Of a DNA stretch of 15,000 bases, positions 1 through 7,382 are shown piece by piece; within the stretch, counting starts at the first letter, position 1; every line of letters starts with the position of its first letter. Origin of the DNA: Anaeromyces robustus (taxonomy: Eukaryota > Neocallimastigomycota > Neocallimastigomycetes > Neocallimastigales > Neocallimastigaceae); the NCBI GenBank assembly GCA_002104895.1, contig MCFG01000271.1, positions 7,501-22,500 of the forward strand, read 5' to 3'. Under the pieces are notes generated by a model that made no database searches, was not told the origin of the DNA, and worked only from the letters and a program-made list of their open reading frames with translations. The translations under genes and the position numbers were made by a program.

Positions 1-1
1 T

Positions 2-166
2 CATTCCTCAAATTATTTTATTAATAATGGTAAACATGTGGTTTATTCCAAAAATAAAAAATATCATGGTTGTGGAATTAATGCTGGTAATCAAAAATGT
101 CAAAAAAATCAATGTTGTACGCTAGATGGTTTATGTAGTAAAAATAAAAAATTATGTTTAAATTAA
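2..166 (+). CDS. C-terminal end of a CBM18 (hevein-type) chitin-binding protein, 5' partial
   Basis: The frame is open from the left edge of the window and ends at TAA (164-166), leaving 54 residues of a larger protein. Cysteines at fragment residues 24, 33, 38, 39, 45 and 52 give the spacing C-x8-C-x4-CC-x5-C-x6-C, the hevein/CBM18 chitin-binding signature, here starting GCGINAG and containing NQCCTLDGLC. Two features are unusual. The aromatic residues that normally stack on N-acetylglucosamine, in the stretch between CC and the fifth Cys, are replaced by TLDGL, and the domain ends two residues after the last cysteine. In gut fungi CBM18 modules are often attached to polysaccharide deacetylases or other secreted proteins; the catalytic part would lie left of the window, so the whole protein cannot be named. 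The module assignment is firm; sugar binding by this copy is uncertain. Confidence 0.8.
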   Translation, partial: HSSNYFINNGKHVVYSKNKKYHGCGINAGNQKCQKNQCCTLDGLCSKNKKLCLN

Positions 167-1547
167 AAAAGATTAAAAAAATTAAATTTAAAAAAGAAGA
201 AAAAAGCAAAAAAAAAAAAAAAATTTATATTTAAAATAAAATGAAAAAAATTATGTTTAAATTAAAGATTAAAACTAAAATTAAAATTAAAAATTAAAAA
301 TAATTCTTTGAAAAAAAAATATTAAATAGTAGCATAAATATATATTAATTAATAAATAGAAAAAAAAAATTAAAAGCTTTATTAAAAAAAATAAACATTA
401 ATTAAGAACATAAAATATATATTAATTATATAAATATATAAATATTTATTATAAAAATATAAAAAAAAAACCATTATTTAATAATATAAATATATATTAA
501 TTATTAAATATAATATATAAAAATATTATATATTATAAAATAAAAATAAACAAAAAAAAACATAAATACCAACATAAATATATATTAATTATTAAATATA
601 AAAAAAATAATAAAATAAAAAAAAATATTAAAATATATATATACATATACATATATTAAACATATATATTATTTTTTTTTTTAAAATAAAAAAATAAAAT
701 AAATAAAATAAAACTTAATTTTTTTTTTCATTTATTATTATCTATGTAGTCTACATTCTTTTTATATATATATATATTTTTCTATATAACTTTGATAATT
801 AACCTTTTTTTTAATTTCGTCAATAATATTAAATATTTTATTTTATTTTTTTTTTTTTTTTTTTTTGTAGAACAATTATAGTATATATATTTCATCTATT
901 TCAAATGATAATTTGATTGTATAATTGTTTATATATATATTATTATTTATGTTTTATAATATATGTTTATATTTATGTAATTTTTTTATAGCTAATATTT
1001 ATGTTTTATGTTTTATTGTTTTAAATAACAAAATACAAAATTAAAAAAAAAATATAAAATAATTATACATTAATAATTTAAGGATATAATTATTTTATAT
1101 TTATTCAATAATATATTTTAATTTGAAAAATATAAAATCTTTTTCTTTTTTTTTTTTAAAAAAATATGATTATATTAAATATGATAAAATAAAAAAACAA
1201 AACAAAAAAAAATAAAAAAATATTTTTCTTTTTAAATTTCCTTTTTTCTTTTTTCCTTTTTCAGTTTTTAATACATGAATTTTAAACATGCTTATACACA
1301 TAAACATTTTAACATGAAATTAAAATAAAACACATTTAATAATTTATTTTAAATTTTAAATTATAATAATTTTTTTTAAAATAAAGAAGAATTATTATTT
1401 AAAAAATTATTATTTATAGGTTTCATTTTCATTTTCATTTATTTTATTTTACTTTATTTTTTTTCTGTTTCGCTTGAAAACTTTGAAAACTGATTAATTA
1501 ACAAAATAAAAATTATCAGCTAATAAATAATAATGATTAATATCTCT

Positions 1548-1548
<1 letters not shown>
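167..1548. other. AT-rich intergenic DNA, no gene seen
   Basis: This stretch is almost only A and T. It holds homopolymers (A16 at 208-223, T21 at 846-866), TATATA microsatellites and a fourfold repeated core at 333-600 listed separately. No frame shows non-repetitive protein-like sequence. The first few hundred bases should include the 3' untranslated region of the CBM18 gene, but with this base composition no polyadenylation signal can be singled out. Confidence 0.7.
333..600. repeat. Four copies of a ~28-bp AT-rich core
   Basis: A core that starts CATAAATATATATTAATTA or close to it, followed by a TAAATA-like end, occurs at about 333-360, 409-438, 483-513 and 573-600. Starts are spaced about 76, 74 and 90 bp apart. 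The linkers are A-rich and less alike, so this looks like a decayed tandem array with a 75-90-bp period. The core contains only one or two G or C bases, so chance similarity cannot be fully excluded, but four near-identical copies of this length in 270 bp are more than expected from composition alone. Confidence 0.5.

Positions 1549-1590
<42 letters not shown>
1549..1590. repeat. T42 homopolymer
   Basis: An uninterrupted run of 42 T. It is the longest homopolymer in the window. An ATG at 1533 places it in a nominal reading frame that would encode polyphenylalanine; that frame is not credible as a gene. The exact length is the least reliable part of the assembly here. Confidence 0.9.
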
Positions 1591-1592
<2 letters not shown>

Positions 1593-1610
1593 TTTCATTG
1601 TTTCCGTTTT

Positions 1611-1802
1611 TCAATAAACATTTATAATCATATAGACTTTTTTTATTTCCAGTTTTCTCAACCTAACCATTTCTTCATTTTTATCCATACAACATTTTAT
1701 GCCATTCTTCTTTTGATATATATTTTTATGTTTGTCATTATTAACACAAGTATAAACTACACCATTAATTTTTCTACCTCTAGATGATATTCTAAATCTA
1801 AT
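1611..1802 (-). pseudogene. Possible coding remnant, 63 residues, unidentified
   Basis: On the minus strand a frame of 63 residues between two stops has no usable upstream start but has a balanced, non-repetitive composition unlike its surroundings. It includes SRGRKINGVVYTCVNND, then NGIKCCMDKNEEMVRLRK. Three cysteines and many charged residues argue against pure AT noise. Immediately upstream on the same strand (1803-1990) other frames give short stretches such as TCSFDKRVFGHPQIG and SLTLDVNEYILDLSPL, each cut by stops, as expected from a gene broken by frameshifts. I do not recognise a family. It may be a relic of a mobile element or of a lost gene, or a real 3' exon whose upstream exons are not apparent. 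Confidence 0.3.
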
Positions 1803-2566
1803 TCAATCAGAGTCTTCTGATTTCTCTAAAATAAAATATAAAAGTCCTATAATGGACTTAAATCTAAAATATATTCATTAACATCTAAAGTTAGTGATCT
1901 ACTTGCTTCTTAGCCAATTTGAGGGTGACCAAAAACACGTTTGTCAAATGAACATGTTTTTTCCGTATAAATGTAAATGATATAATTAACTAAAATTAAT
2001 AAATTCTTTATTAATAAGAAAAAGTATCCTAAAAAAACGTATATTATAGACTGAATTATTATTTTTGAATGAAATAGAATTTTATAAATTTATATTACTT
2101 TTTTTTTCTCTTTTTATTTTCTTTTTTATCTGAAAAAATTAAGGAAATACTCCTTATGTAATACTTTACACCTCCATCTTAGAATATAAAAAACATATAT
2201 ATCAATCCTAAAATTTATCTATTCATTCTTTTTGGAGCTTCAGTTTTGGAAGAGCTTCACATTTCGATAAAAAGAGAAATAGAAATAATTAATTAATTAA
2301 ACTTTATACAAAAAGTTCAAAGGAGATTCCTATTCCATTCCTTGTGGGGTTGGCTGAATTTTTTTTTAATTAATAAAAATAGTACACACCAGTATATATA
2401 CCTCTTTTTGGATTTGTTATTCAAACGATACAAATCTACACAACCTTCAAGATTAAGAGAGTCTAACGTTGAATCGATATGGTATAATAATGTATCTCAA
2501 ATCACAAATATTATATGTCAACTACAGGGACTTCAGAGTTTTCTTCTTCTTCTTTTTTTTTCCTAA
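1803..2566 (-). pseudogene. Island of higher-complexity DNA, probable decayed coding sequence
   Basis: Compared with both flanks this stretch has more G and C and fewer homopolymers. Translation of the minus strand gives several short protein-like pieces in different frames, for example a 27-residue open piece at 2095-2178 starting DGGVKYYIRSISLIF and ending in a Lys/Arg-rich tail, and an acidic piece (EEEENSEVPVVD) near 2520-2560. No piece has both a start and enough length. The plus-strand frame at 2342-2566 begins at TTG and is equally weak. The best reading is one or more degraded genes; strand and extent are tentative. Confidence 0.22.
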
Positions 2567-2701
2567 TTAGAAATAATAACAAATTCCTATGGGTGATTTT
2601 AGTGGACATCATATCATATTATCTTTAATTCATATGCTATTTCTTTGTTTTTATAATATTTTATCATTTAAAAAGGATAAAAAATTCCTATTAATAACTT
2701 A

Positions 2702-2728
2702 TACTGAAAATTATTAATAATTTCAGTA
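2702..2728. repeat. Near-perfect 27-bp palindrome
   Basis: TACTGAAA and its reverse complement TTTCAGTA flank a self-complementary ATTATTAATAAT-like centre, so the whole segment can fold back on itself with one offset base. There are no T-runs next to it in the manner of bacterial terminators, and this is eukaryotic DNA. Its role is unknown; it may be a chance AT-rich hairpin or the remains of an inverted-repeat element. Confidence 0.45.
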
Positions 2729-3115
2729 ATTTATTATTATATTTTTCATTTTTATTATATTAAATATATATTATAGATTTTTTAAATAGAATCTTTTTTT
2801 TATTTTTTTTTTTATTAATTTATTTTATTATATGTACTAAATATCAAAATGTATCAATAATTATTTATAATTAATAAAAAAAAAATGAAAAGTATATTCT
2901 CTTCTTTTAGTCTAAAAAATATATATTTCAATTATATATGTATTAATAATGCAAGTTATTCATCTTCATTTTTAATAAAATCATATATATTTATAAACTA
3001 ATAATAACTCTTATTTTAATATTTATTATTGTTTTTTTTTTAATTATTTAAATATTAATTTAATTTTTATTCTGTTTAATTTTTGTAGTTTTAACTTTAG
3101 TTTTTAAAATTATTA

Positions 3116-3120
<5 letters not shown>

Positions 3121-3146
<26 letters not shown>

Positions 3147-3148
3147 TT
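3121..3148. repeat. T28 homopolymer
   Basis: An uninterrupted run of 28 T in gene-free DNA, typical of the long A/T homopolymers scattered through this window. Confidence 0.9.
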
Positions 3149-3537
3149 GTACCAAAAGATAAAAATTTAATTAATATAATAAACACTATTATAACATCAT
3201 AATATATGATATAAATATATAATATATATTTATTAATATATTAATATCATTTGTAACAAGTTTTATTACTAATTTTGTGTATTTTATTTTTAAATTCAAC
3301 ACAAAAAATATTAATTATTATTATCAAGTATTTTTAATTTTTTATTTTTTTTTTTTGTACTACTATCAGAATATTTTAACAGGTTTATTAAATATTTATA
3401 TCTTTTATAATAAATTTTTTTTTAGAAATTCTTCATTCACTAACACAATTTTAATAACTAAGAATTATTTCGTGTATAAATTGTAAATATAAATATTTTA
3501 TAATAATTTTTATTTTGTTATTTTAAATAAAATAAAT

Positions 3538-3599
3538 ATTCATATTGAAATAAAAATATTTAAAAAAAATTCGTATTAAAATAAAAATATTTAAAAAAA
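3538..3599. repeat. 31-bp tandem duplication (two copies)
   Basis: Copies at 3538-3568 and 3569-3599 match at about 29 of 31 positions. Each begins ATTC and ends with AAAATATTTAAAAAAA; differences are near ATA/GTA and TTG/TTA. The high identity suggests a fairly recent slippage or duplication event. Confidence 0.7.
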
Positions 3600-3972
3600 A
3601 AACATTTTAAATTAAAATATAAAATAAGAAAATTCATTTAAATTAAAAAATATTATAAGGAATAAGAAAATTTTGAAGATATTAAAATTAAAACATATTA
3701 ATACATTTTCAAGTAATGGTAGAAAAAATAAATTATTTTAAAAAAAAGAGGTGTCTATATTTAGATATTAGAGTATATGTGTGTGTGTTTTCTTTTTTAT
3801 ATTTTTCCAAATGTTGCATATTAAGAGAATTAAATCAAATGAAAAATAAAATATGTTTATCATTAATTTAAATTCTTCATTATTAGAATCCTTTCTCTTT
3901 CTTTAAATGAAATTATATCATAGTAGTTATAAGAGAGTATATTTTAAAAAAAATATTAATTTTATAATTTCA

Positions 3973-4221
3973 GATACTTTACCAGAAGATACATTGAGTT
4001 ATATTATACCTCGTCATTATAAAACAACAAATGAAATATAATATAAAAAAGAATAATTTCAATAGTCATTAAAATCATTGATAATTATTTTACACCAAAT
4101 GAATTAACATTATAACAAAGACTAGTCCTATGATGCGAAAAAAAAAACAAAATTTTTTGCTTATTTAGCAAGGAAAAAATCTTTATTTAATGATTATGAT
4201 AATAATAAAGATAGAATATAA
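3973..4221 (+). pseudogene. Possible broken exon or gene remnant, unidentified
   Basis: Directly after TTTATAATTTCAG (a good fungal 3' splice-site look-alike ending at 3973) a plus-strand frame gives 22 residues, DTLPEDTLSYIIPRHYKTTN and two more, before a TAA at 4039-4041. Further on, 4126-4221 gives 31 residues including KFFAYLARKKSLFNDYDNN, ending at TAA. Between them another frame reads YFTPNELTL before a stop. The alternation of frames and stops suggests a gene decayed by frameshifts. No family is recognised. The composition is better balanced than the flanks, but this remains weak evidence. Confidence 0.28.
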
Positions 4222-4310
4222 TAATTATTGTATAGATGATTTTCCATATTTTTTAATTCCGTTGTATAAAATATTTTACACTTAAAAGAAAAATAAGTAT
4301 TTACTAAAAA

Positions 4311-4346
4311 TAAAAAAAAGTTATTTAATAAAAAAAAGTTATTTAA
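4311..4346. repeat. 18-bp perfect tandem duplication
   Basis: TAAAAAAAAGTTATTTAA occurs twice head to tail (4311-4328 and 4329-4346) without mismatch. It is simple enough to have arisen by slippage. Confidence 0.8.
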
Positions 4347-4602
4347 TTATTTATTATATATATTATATATTTTATATTATATATAATTAATGTTTTAATC
4401 CATTGTGTAATAAATAATTATATAAATTTTCAAATATATATTTCAGATTATATTTTGAATAATGGTATATATTAAATAATAACAATCTATATTAATTTAA
4501 TATTAATATTTATATCTAATTTTGTAGTAAATTATAATTATAATAAATTTTATAATTATTATAATTATAAGATTTAATTTATGCATTTTGAATTGCAAAT
4601 TG

Positions 4603-4630
4603 AATATTATTTCTCTTAAGAAATAATATT
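4603..4630. repeat. Perfect 12-bp inverted repeat (hairpin)
   Basis: AATATTATTTCT (4603-4614) and its exact reverse complement AGAAATAATATT (4619-4630) are separated by the tetraloop CTTA. The perfect 12-bp stem includes a C-G pair. It sits in gene-free DNA about 450 bp past the 3' end of the Imm6-like gene, too far to call a 3'-end signal with confidence. Confidence 0.5.
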
Positions 4631-5082
4631 TTTAAAAAATAATATCAAAAAAAATGAAAAAATAAAAAAAAAAAAAAATATAAAAATAACTACAGACTTA
4701 TCTTTTTTTAAAAAAAATTAGTTCCTATTATTAGTTAAAATTTTATCCCTCTGAAAAATCCCATAAAACTTGAATAAATTATTTTTAAAGTTATTCACTA
4801 AAGAAATATTTACTTTTATATTATTAATTATTATTACATAATAATAAAGATATGTAAAATTATTTTTTTATTACGCAATAATTAAATATATTTTTATCTT
4901 TATACAATAATTTACTTATATTATATTTATATATATGATATAAATGCTTGAATTAACGTTACAAAAAAAGCTATTTTCATCCCATAAATAATCCTGTTGT
5001 TTCTTTCACCTCAAATTTTATAACAAAATTCAACTTAAAAAATTATCTATACCTCTATAATATAATATAATATAATTATTTT

Positions 5083-6099
5083 CTATAATTTTTTCAATGT
5101 TTCTCTTAAAGAAAATTCTTGTTTATATTCAAGTTTTCTTTCGGAAAAAAACAATGTAAATACTTTTGCTAATTTATCTTTCCATTCTTTATCAAATTCT
5201 ACTATTTCTGTTTCTAATTCTTCCCAATAATTCAAATTATTAAGTTCATCTCGTAAACTATCAATAGAAATATTTTCATATTTCATTATTTGTAATAATT
5301 CATATTTAAATATTTTAAATAATATTTGATATACTTTTCTCTTTTTAATATTTTCTTCTTTTTTTAAATAATATAATAAATCATTTTTATTCTCAATAAT
5401 TTCAACTAATTTTTTATAATCCACTTCTCTATACATAATCCATTCTAAACAAAGATTCAAACCTTCATAACAACTTTTATACCCTTTATCACCTTCTAAC
5501 TCTTTAATAATTTCATTTGCTACATAGAGTATTAATGTTTCCTTTTGTATTGTACTATATTCTTCATCATCTTCTAAAAAGGTCAGTTCTATTCCTTCTA
5601 AGGAATTTTCAATCCATTTTATACTTCTAGAAATATTTTCCCTTTCTTTATCATAAAATTCCAAAATACTATTCCAATTTTTTTCTAAATCAGGATCTAT
5701 TTTTAAAATATTAGTAACTATTTTATCCCAAAATTTTGGATCATAATAAATTTCATCGAAATAATATGGTATTGAATATCCCTCATAACTTATAGCTCTA
5801 CCTCCGATAAATAATATGATATTAAAAAAATTATCATATACTTCTTGTTTTTTTTCATCTCTTTCAAATTCATTAACATAATATGATATATCATAACCAT
5901 CTTCTGAATCAAGAATATCCAACATATTATTTAAATCAACTTGTCTTCTTTCTATCCATTTCCAACAATAATCTACTGCATTAGATATAAATATATAATC
6001 TTTATTATTTACATCTTTAACTTTTAATAATAATTTATCTGCTTCATATGCTAATAAAATTTCTTTTTGATATGTTGTTAACTTCCTATCTCTAAACAT
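5083..6099 (-). CDS. Imm6-like immunity protein with internal duplication
   Basis: A complete 338-residue frame from ATG to stop, without signal peptide or membrane segment, so a cytosolic, strongly charged, mostly helical protein. It consists of two related halves. Half A (about residues 8-155) has CWKWIERRQVDLNNMLDIL at 45-63, then RAISYEGYSIP (101-111) and FWDKIV (123-128). Half B (about 181-318) has CLEWIMYREVDYKKLVEII at 217-235 and YWEELETEI at 291-299. From memory, bacterial Imm6 proteins (Pfam Imm6, immunity proteins of polymorphic toxin systems) are about 150-180 residues with the same order: a Cys-Trp-x-Trp-Val/Ile-Glu helix, an acidic turn, an aromatic helix with Glu-Gly-x-x-x-Pro, and a final helix. 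This protein would be a tandem dimer. Half B has lost the second Trp and the Gly-Pro features, so it is more diverged. No toxin gene is visible nearby. The gene uses mostly A/T-ending codons and looks more AT-rich than the two enzyme genes. The Imm6 label is a motif-level match; a fungus-specific helical protein is the alternative. Confidence 0.62.
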   Translation of the reverse strand: MFRDRKLTTYQKEILLAYEADKLLLKVKDVNNKDYIFISNAVDYCWKWIERRQVDLNNMLDILDSEDGYDISYYVNEFERDEKKQEVYDNFFNIILFIGGRAISYEGYSIPYYFDEIYYDPKFWDKIVTNILKIDPDLEKNWNSILEFYDKERENISRSIKWIENSLEGIELTFLEDDEEYSTIQKETLILYVANEIIKELEGDKGYKSCYEGLNLCLEWIMYREVDYKKLVEIIENKNDLLYYLKKEENIKKRKVYQILFKIFKYELLQIMKYENISIDSLRDELNNLNYWEELETEIVEFDKEWKDKLAKVFTLFFSERKLEYKQEFSLRETLKKL

Positions 6100-6141
6100 G
6101 TGCTAAATTATTTAATGATGAAAAGGTTTTTTTTTTTTCTT

Positions 6142-6145
<4 letters not shown>

Positions 6146-6178
<33 letters not shown>
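6146..6178. repeat. T33 homopolymer upstream of the Imm6-like gene
   Basis: A run of 33 T (poly-A on the coding strand of the Imm6-like gene) begins 47 bp upstream of its ATG, with a second T12 run at 6127-6138 still closer. Such A-tracts commonly form nucleosome-free promoter DNA or untranslated leader in AT-rich fungi; that role is inferred from position only. Confidence 0.75.
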
Positions 6179-6535
6179 CAATAATTTAATATAATATTTG
6201 GATCTTTAATATTTTGAGAATTATTTTCAAAAGAAGAAAATTATTTACTTAAATTTCAGATTAAATATCAACAATATAATAATACATTTATATAATATAA
6301 ATTTTTATGTTTATTATATAGATTTTAATTATATATATTATATATAAATAATATATATAGGTATAAATAACATATATTATATTTTTAAAATTATAAGGTT
6401 ATAAAGTATTAAAAGTATATTTATAATATATATAGAATAATAGAATGTTCTATATATAATATAAATATATATGTTTATATAAGTTTTAAATTTATATAAC
6501 ATTAATATTAATAATATATATATATAACGGGAGAA

Positions 6536-6565
6536 GTGCATTTCGGAATCGTGCATTTCGGAATC
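6536..6565 (+). repeat. Left inverted terminal repeat, two 15-bp units
   Basis: Two perfect copies of GTGCATTTCGGAATC (6536-6550, 6551-6565), followed by a degenerate start of a third (GTACATTA). TGTGGC follows at 6579-6584 and also sits directly inside the right repeat, suggesting that the left end gained about 14 bp. Confidence 0.75.
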
Positions 6566-6577
6566 GTACATTATTGT

Positions 6578-6612
6578 ATGTGGCTTGATGATAAAATATT
6601 TTATAGCCACAT
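6578..6612. repeat. Stem-loop just inside the left terminal repeat
   Basis: ATGTGGCT (6578-6585) pairs with AGCCACAT (6605-6612), enclosing a perfect 14-bp palindrome ATAAAATATTTTAT (6591-6604). Subterminal hairpins are common in MITE-type elements; function here is unknown. Confidence 0.55.
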
Positions 6613-6631
6613 TTATCAAAAATAAATAAAT

Positions 6632-6890
6632 AAATAAATAAATAAATATATAAATAACTAAATAAAATCTAAATAATATTTTATTAATAATCTTTTAAAT
6701 AATATTTTGTTAAAAATTGTATTATAAAAAAGGACTTGTTCTGTTATCATTAAATAAATAAAACTATTATAATTATTAAATAAATAATTATTGTAATAAA
6801 TAATATATAAATAAATAAATAAATACATAAATAATTAAATAAAATTAAATATTATTTTATTAATAATCTTTTAAATAATATTTTGTTAAA
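6632..6890. repeat. Two ~82-bp direct repeats inside the candidate element
   Basis: About 6632-6714 and 6809-6890 share the same order: an (AAAT)n stretch, AAATAA(C/T)TAAATAAAAT, then AATAATCTTTTAAATAATAT and TTTGTTAAA, with only a few differences. The copies are 177 bp apart start to start, so an internal segment was duplicated. Confidence 0.65.
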
Positions 6891-6946
6891 TATAAATGAA
6901 AAATATTATAAAATTTTAAATATAAATGAAAAATATTATAAAATAT
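6887..6946. repeat. 30-bp tandem duplication
   Basis: Two head-to-tail copies (about 6887-6916 and 6917-6946), each containing AAATATAAATGAAAAATATT, at the end of the second long direct repeat. Only the last few bases differ. Confidence 0.65.
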
Positions 6947-7203
6947 TAAATAAAATAAAAGACTTTGAAAAAATATGATTTTTGTTTGTTTGTAAAAGTT
7001 AATGAATAACTTGAATCTTTCTTTTTTAATTTTTTTTGTATTCTTTTGTATTTTTTTTTCAATTCTTTGATTTTATTATAATTTTTTTAATTATTTTTAT
7101 TTCATTTTATTCCATTTTTTAATTTGTAATTATTAATTATAATTTTTAATTATTATTTATTTATATATTCATTTATTTAATATATAAAATTTCATGCGCC
7201 ACA

Positions 7204-7233
7204 GATTCCGAAATGCACGATTGCGAAATGCAC
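7204..7233 (-). repeat. Right inverted terminal repeat, two 15-bp units
   Basis: On the minus strand, reading inward, GTGCATTTCGCAATC (7233-7219) then GTGCATTTCGGAATC (7218-7204), followed directly by TGTGGC. It is the inverted partner of 6536-6565, with one mismatch. Confidence 0.75.
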
Positions 7234-7252
7234 CACATTCATATATAACATA

Positions 7253-7382
7253 AGTATTACAATATAAAACTATATGTAATACAATAACTAGATAATATAG
7301 TATATTTATTACATATATATATAATGTTAAGTATTAAAATACAGATAAAACTGTATGTAATACAATAACTAGAAAATAGTAA
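7253..7382. repeat. Two ~50-bp direct repeats, period about 77 bp
   Basis: Segments at about 7253-7302 and 7330-7382 share AGTATTA, then AAAACT(A/G)TATGTAATACAA and TAACTAGA(T/A)AATA. The spacer is TATA-rich. The pair lies just outside the right end of the candidate transposon and could be an older local duplication. Confidence 0.6.

Larger units (their letters stand above)
2567..3972. other. AT-rich intergenic DNA, no gene seen
   Basis: Mostly AT-rich with oligo-T and oligo-A tracts. It contains the 27-bp palindrome at 2702-2728, the T28 run at 3121-3148 and the 31-bp tandem duplication at 3538-3599, listed separately, plus a short GT microsatellite (about 3775-3788). A nominal plus frame at 3277-3486 is only Phe, Tyr, Ile and Asn from AT-rich sequence and is not treated as a gene. 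Confidence 0.7.
4222..5082. other. AT-rich intergenic DNA downstream of the Imm6-like gene
   Basis: No gene is supported. It contains the 18-bp tandem repeat at 4311-4346 and the hairpin at 4603-4630. Two slightly GC-richer patches (about 4740-4800 and 4970-5060) translate on the minus strand into short pieces such as FEVKETTGLFMG before stops. They lie downstream of the Imm6-like gene in its orientation and could be its 3' untranslated region or a decayed neighbour; neither can be shown. Confidence 0.6.
6529..7240. mobile_element. Candidate non-autonomous DNA transposon (MITE-like), ~712 bp
   Basis: The ends carry inverted repeats, each built of two 15-bp units of GTGCATTTCGGAATC. They stand out as the only GC-containing, highly ordered sequence for several hundred bases. 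The left end (6536-6565) and right end (7204-7233) agree in 29 of 30 bases, differing by one G/C change in the outer right unit. Outside them lie ATATATAAC (6520-6528) and ATATATAAC (7241-7249), a candidate 9-bp target duplication, which would fit the Mutator superfamily. The outermost 7 bases (GGGAGAA versus GAATGTG) agree poorly, so the exact ends are uncertain. The interior is AT-rich, has direct repeats and no transposase gene, so movement would need an enzyme from elsewhere. Nominal frames across it (such as 6377-6619, minus) are not genes. Confidence 0.6.

Noticed and set aside
333-600. Spaced repeats considered as a CRISPR array
   Set aside because: Spacers are A-rich, unequal in length and partly repetitive, and the DNA is eukaryotic; no cas genes are present.
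1533-1787. 84-residue frame from ATG with a polyphenylalanine stretch
   Set aside because: It is created by a T42 homopolymer and continues through AT-rich sequence; the better signal across 1611-1787 is on the other strand.
2270-2345. Peptide IPIPFLVGLAEFF on the plus strand, considered as a bestrophin-type channel relic
   Set aside because: The stretch is too short, has stops on both sides and lacks the family's Arg-Trp-Trp motif.
2342-2566. 74-residue plus-strand frame
   Set aside because: It starts at TTG, not ATG, ends in a Phe/Leu run from oligo-T, and shows no domain.
3277-3486. 69-residue plus-strand frame
   Set aside because: It starts at GTG and consists almost only of Phe, Tyr, Ile, Asn and Leu, as expected of random AT-rich DNA.
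6377-6619. 80-residue minus-strand frame with a repeated DSEMH motif
   Set aside because: The repeated motif is the translation of the 15-bp terminal repeat units; the rest is TATA-derived Ile/Tyr sequence.
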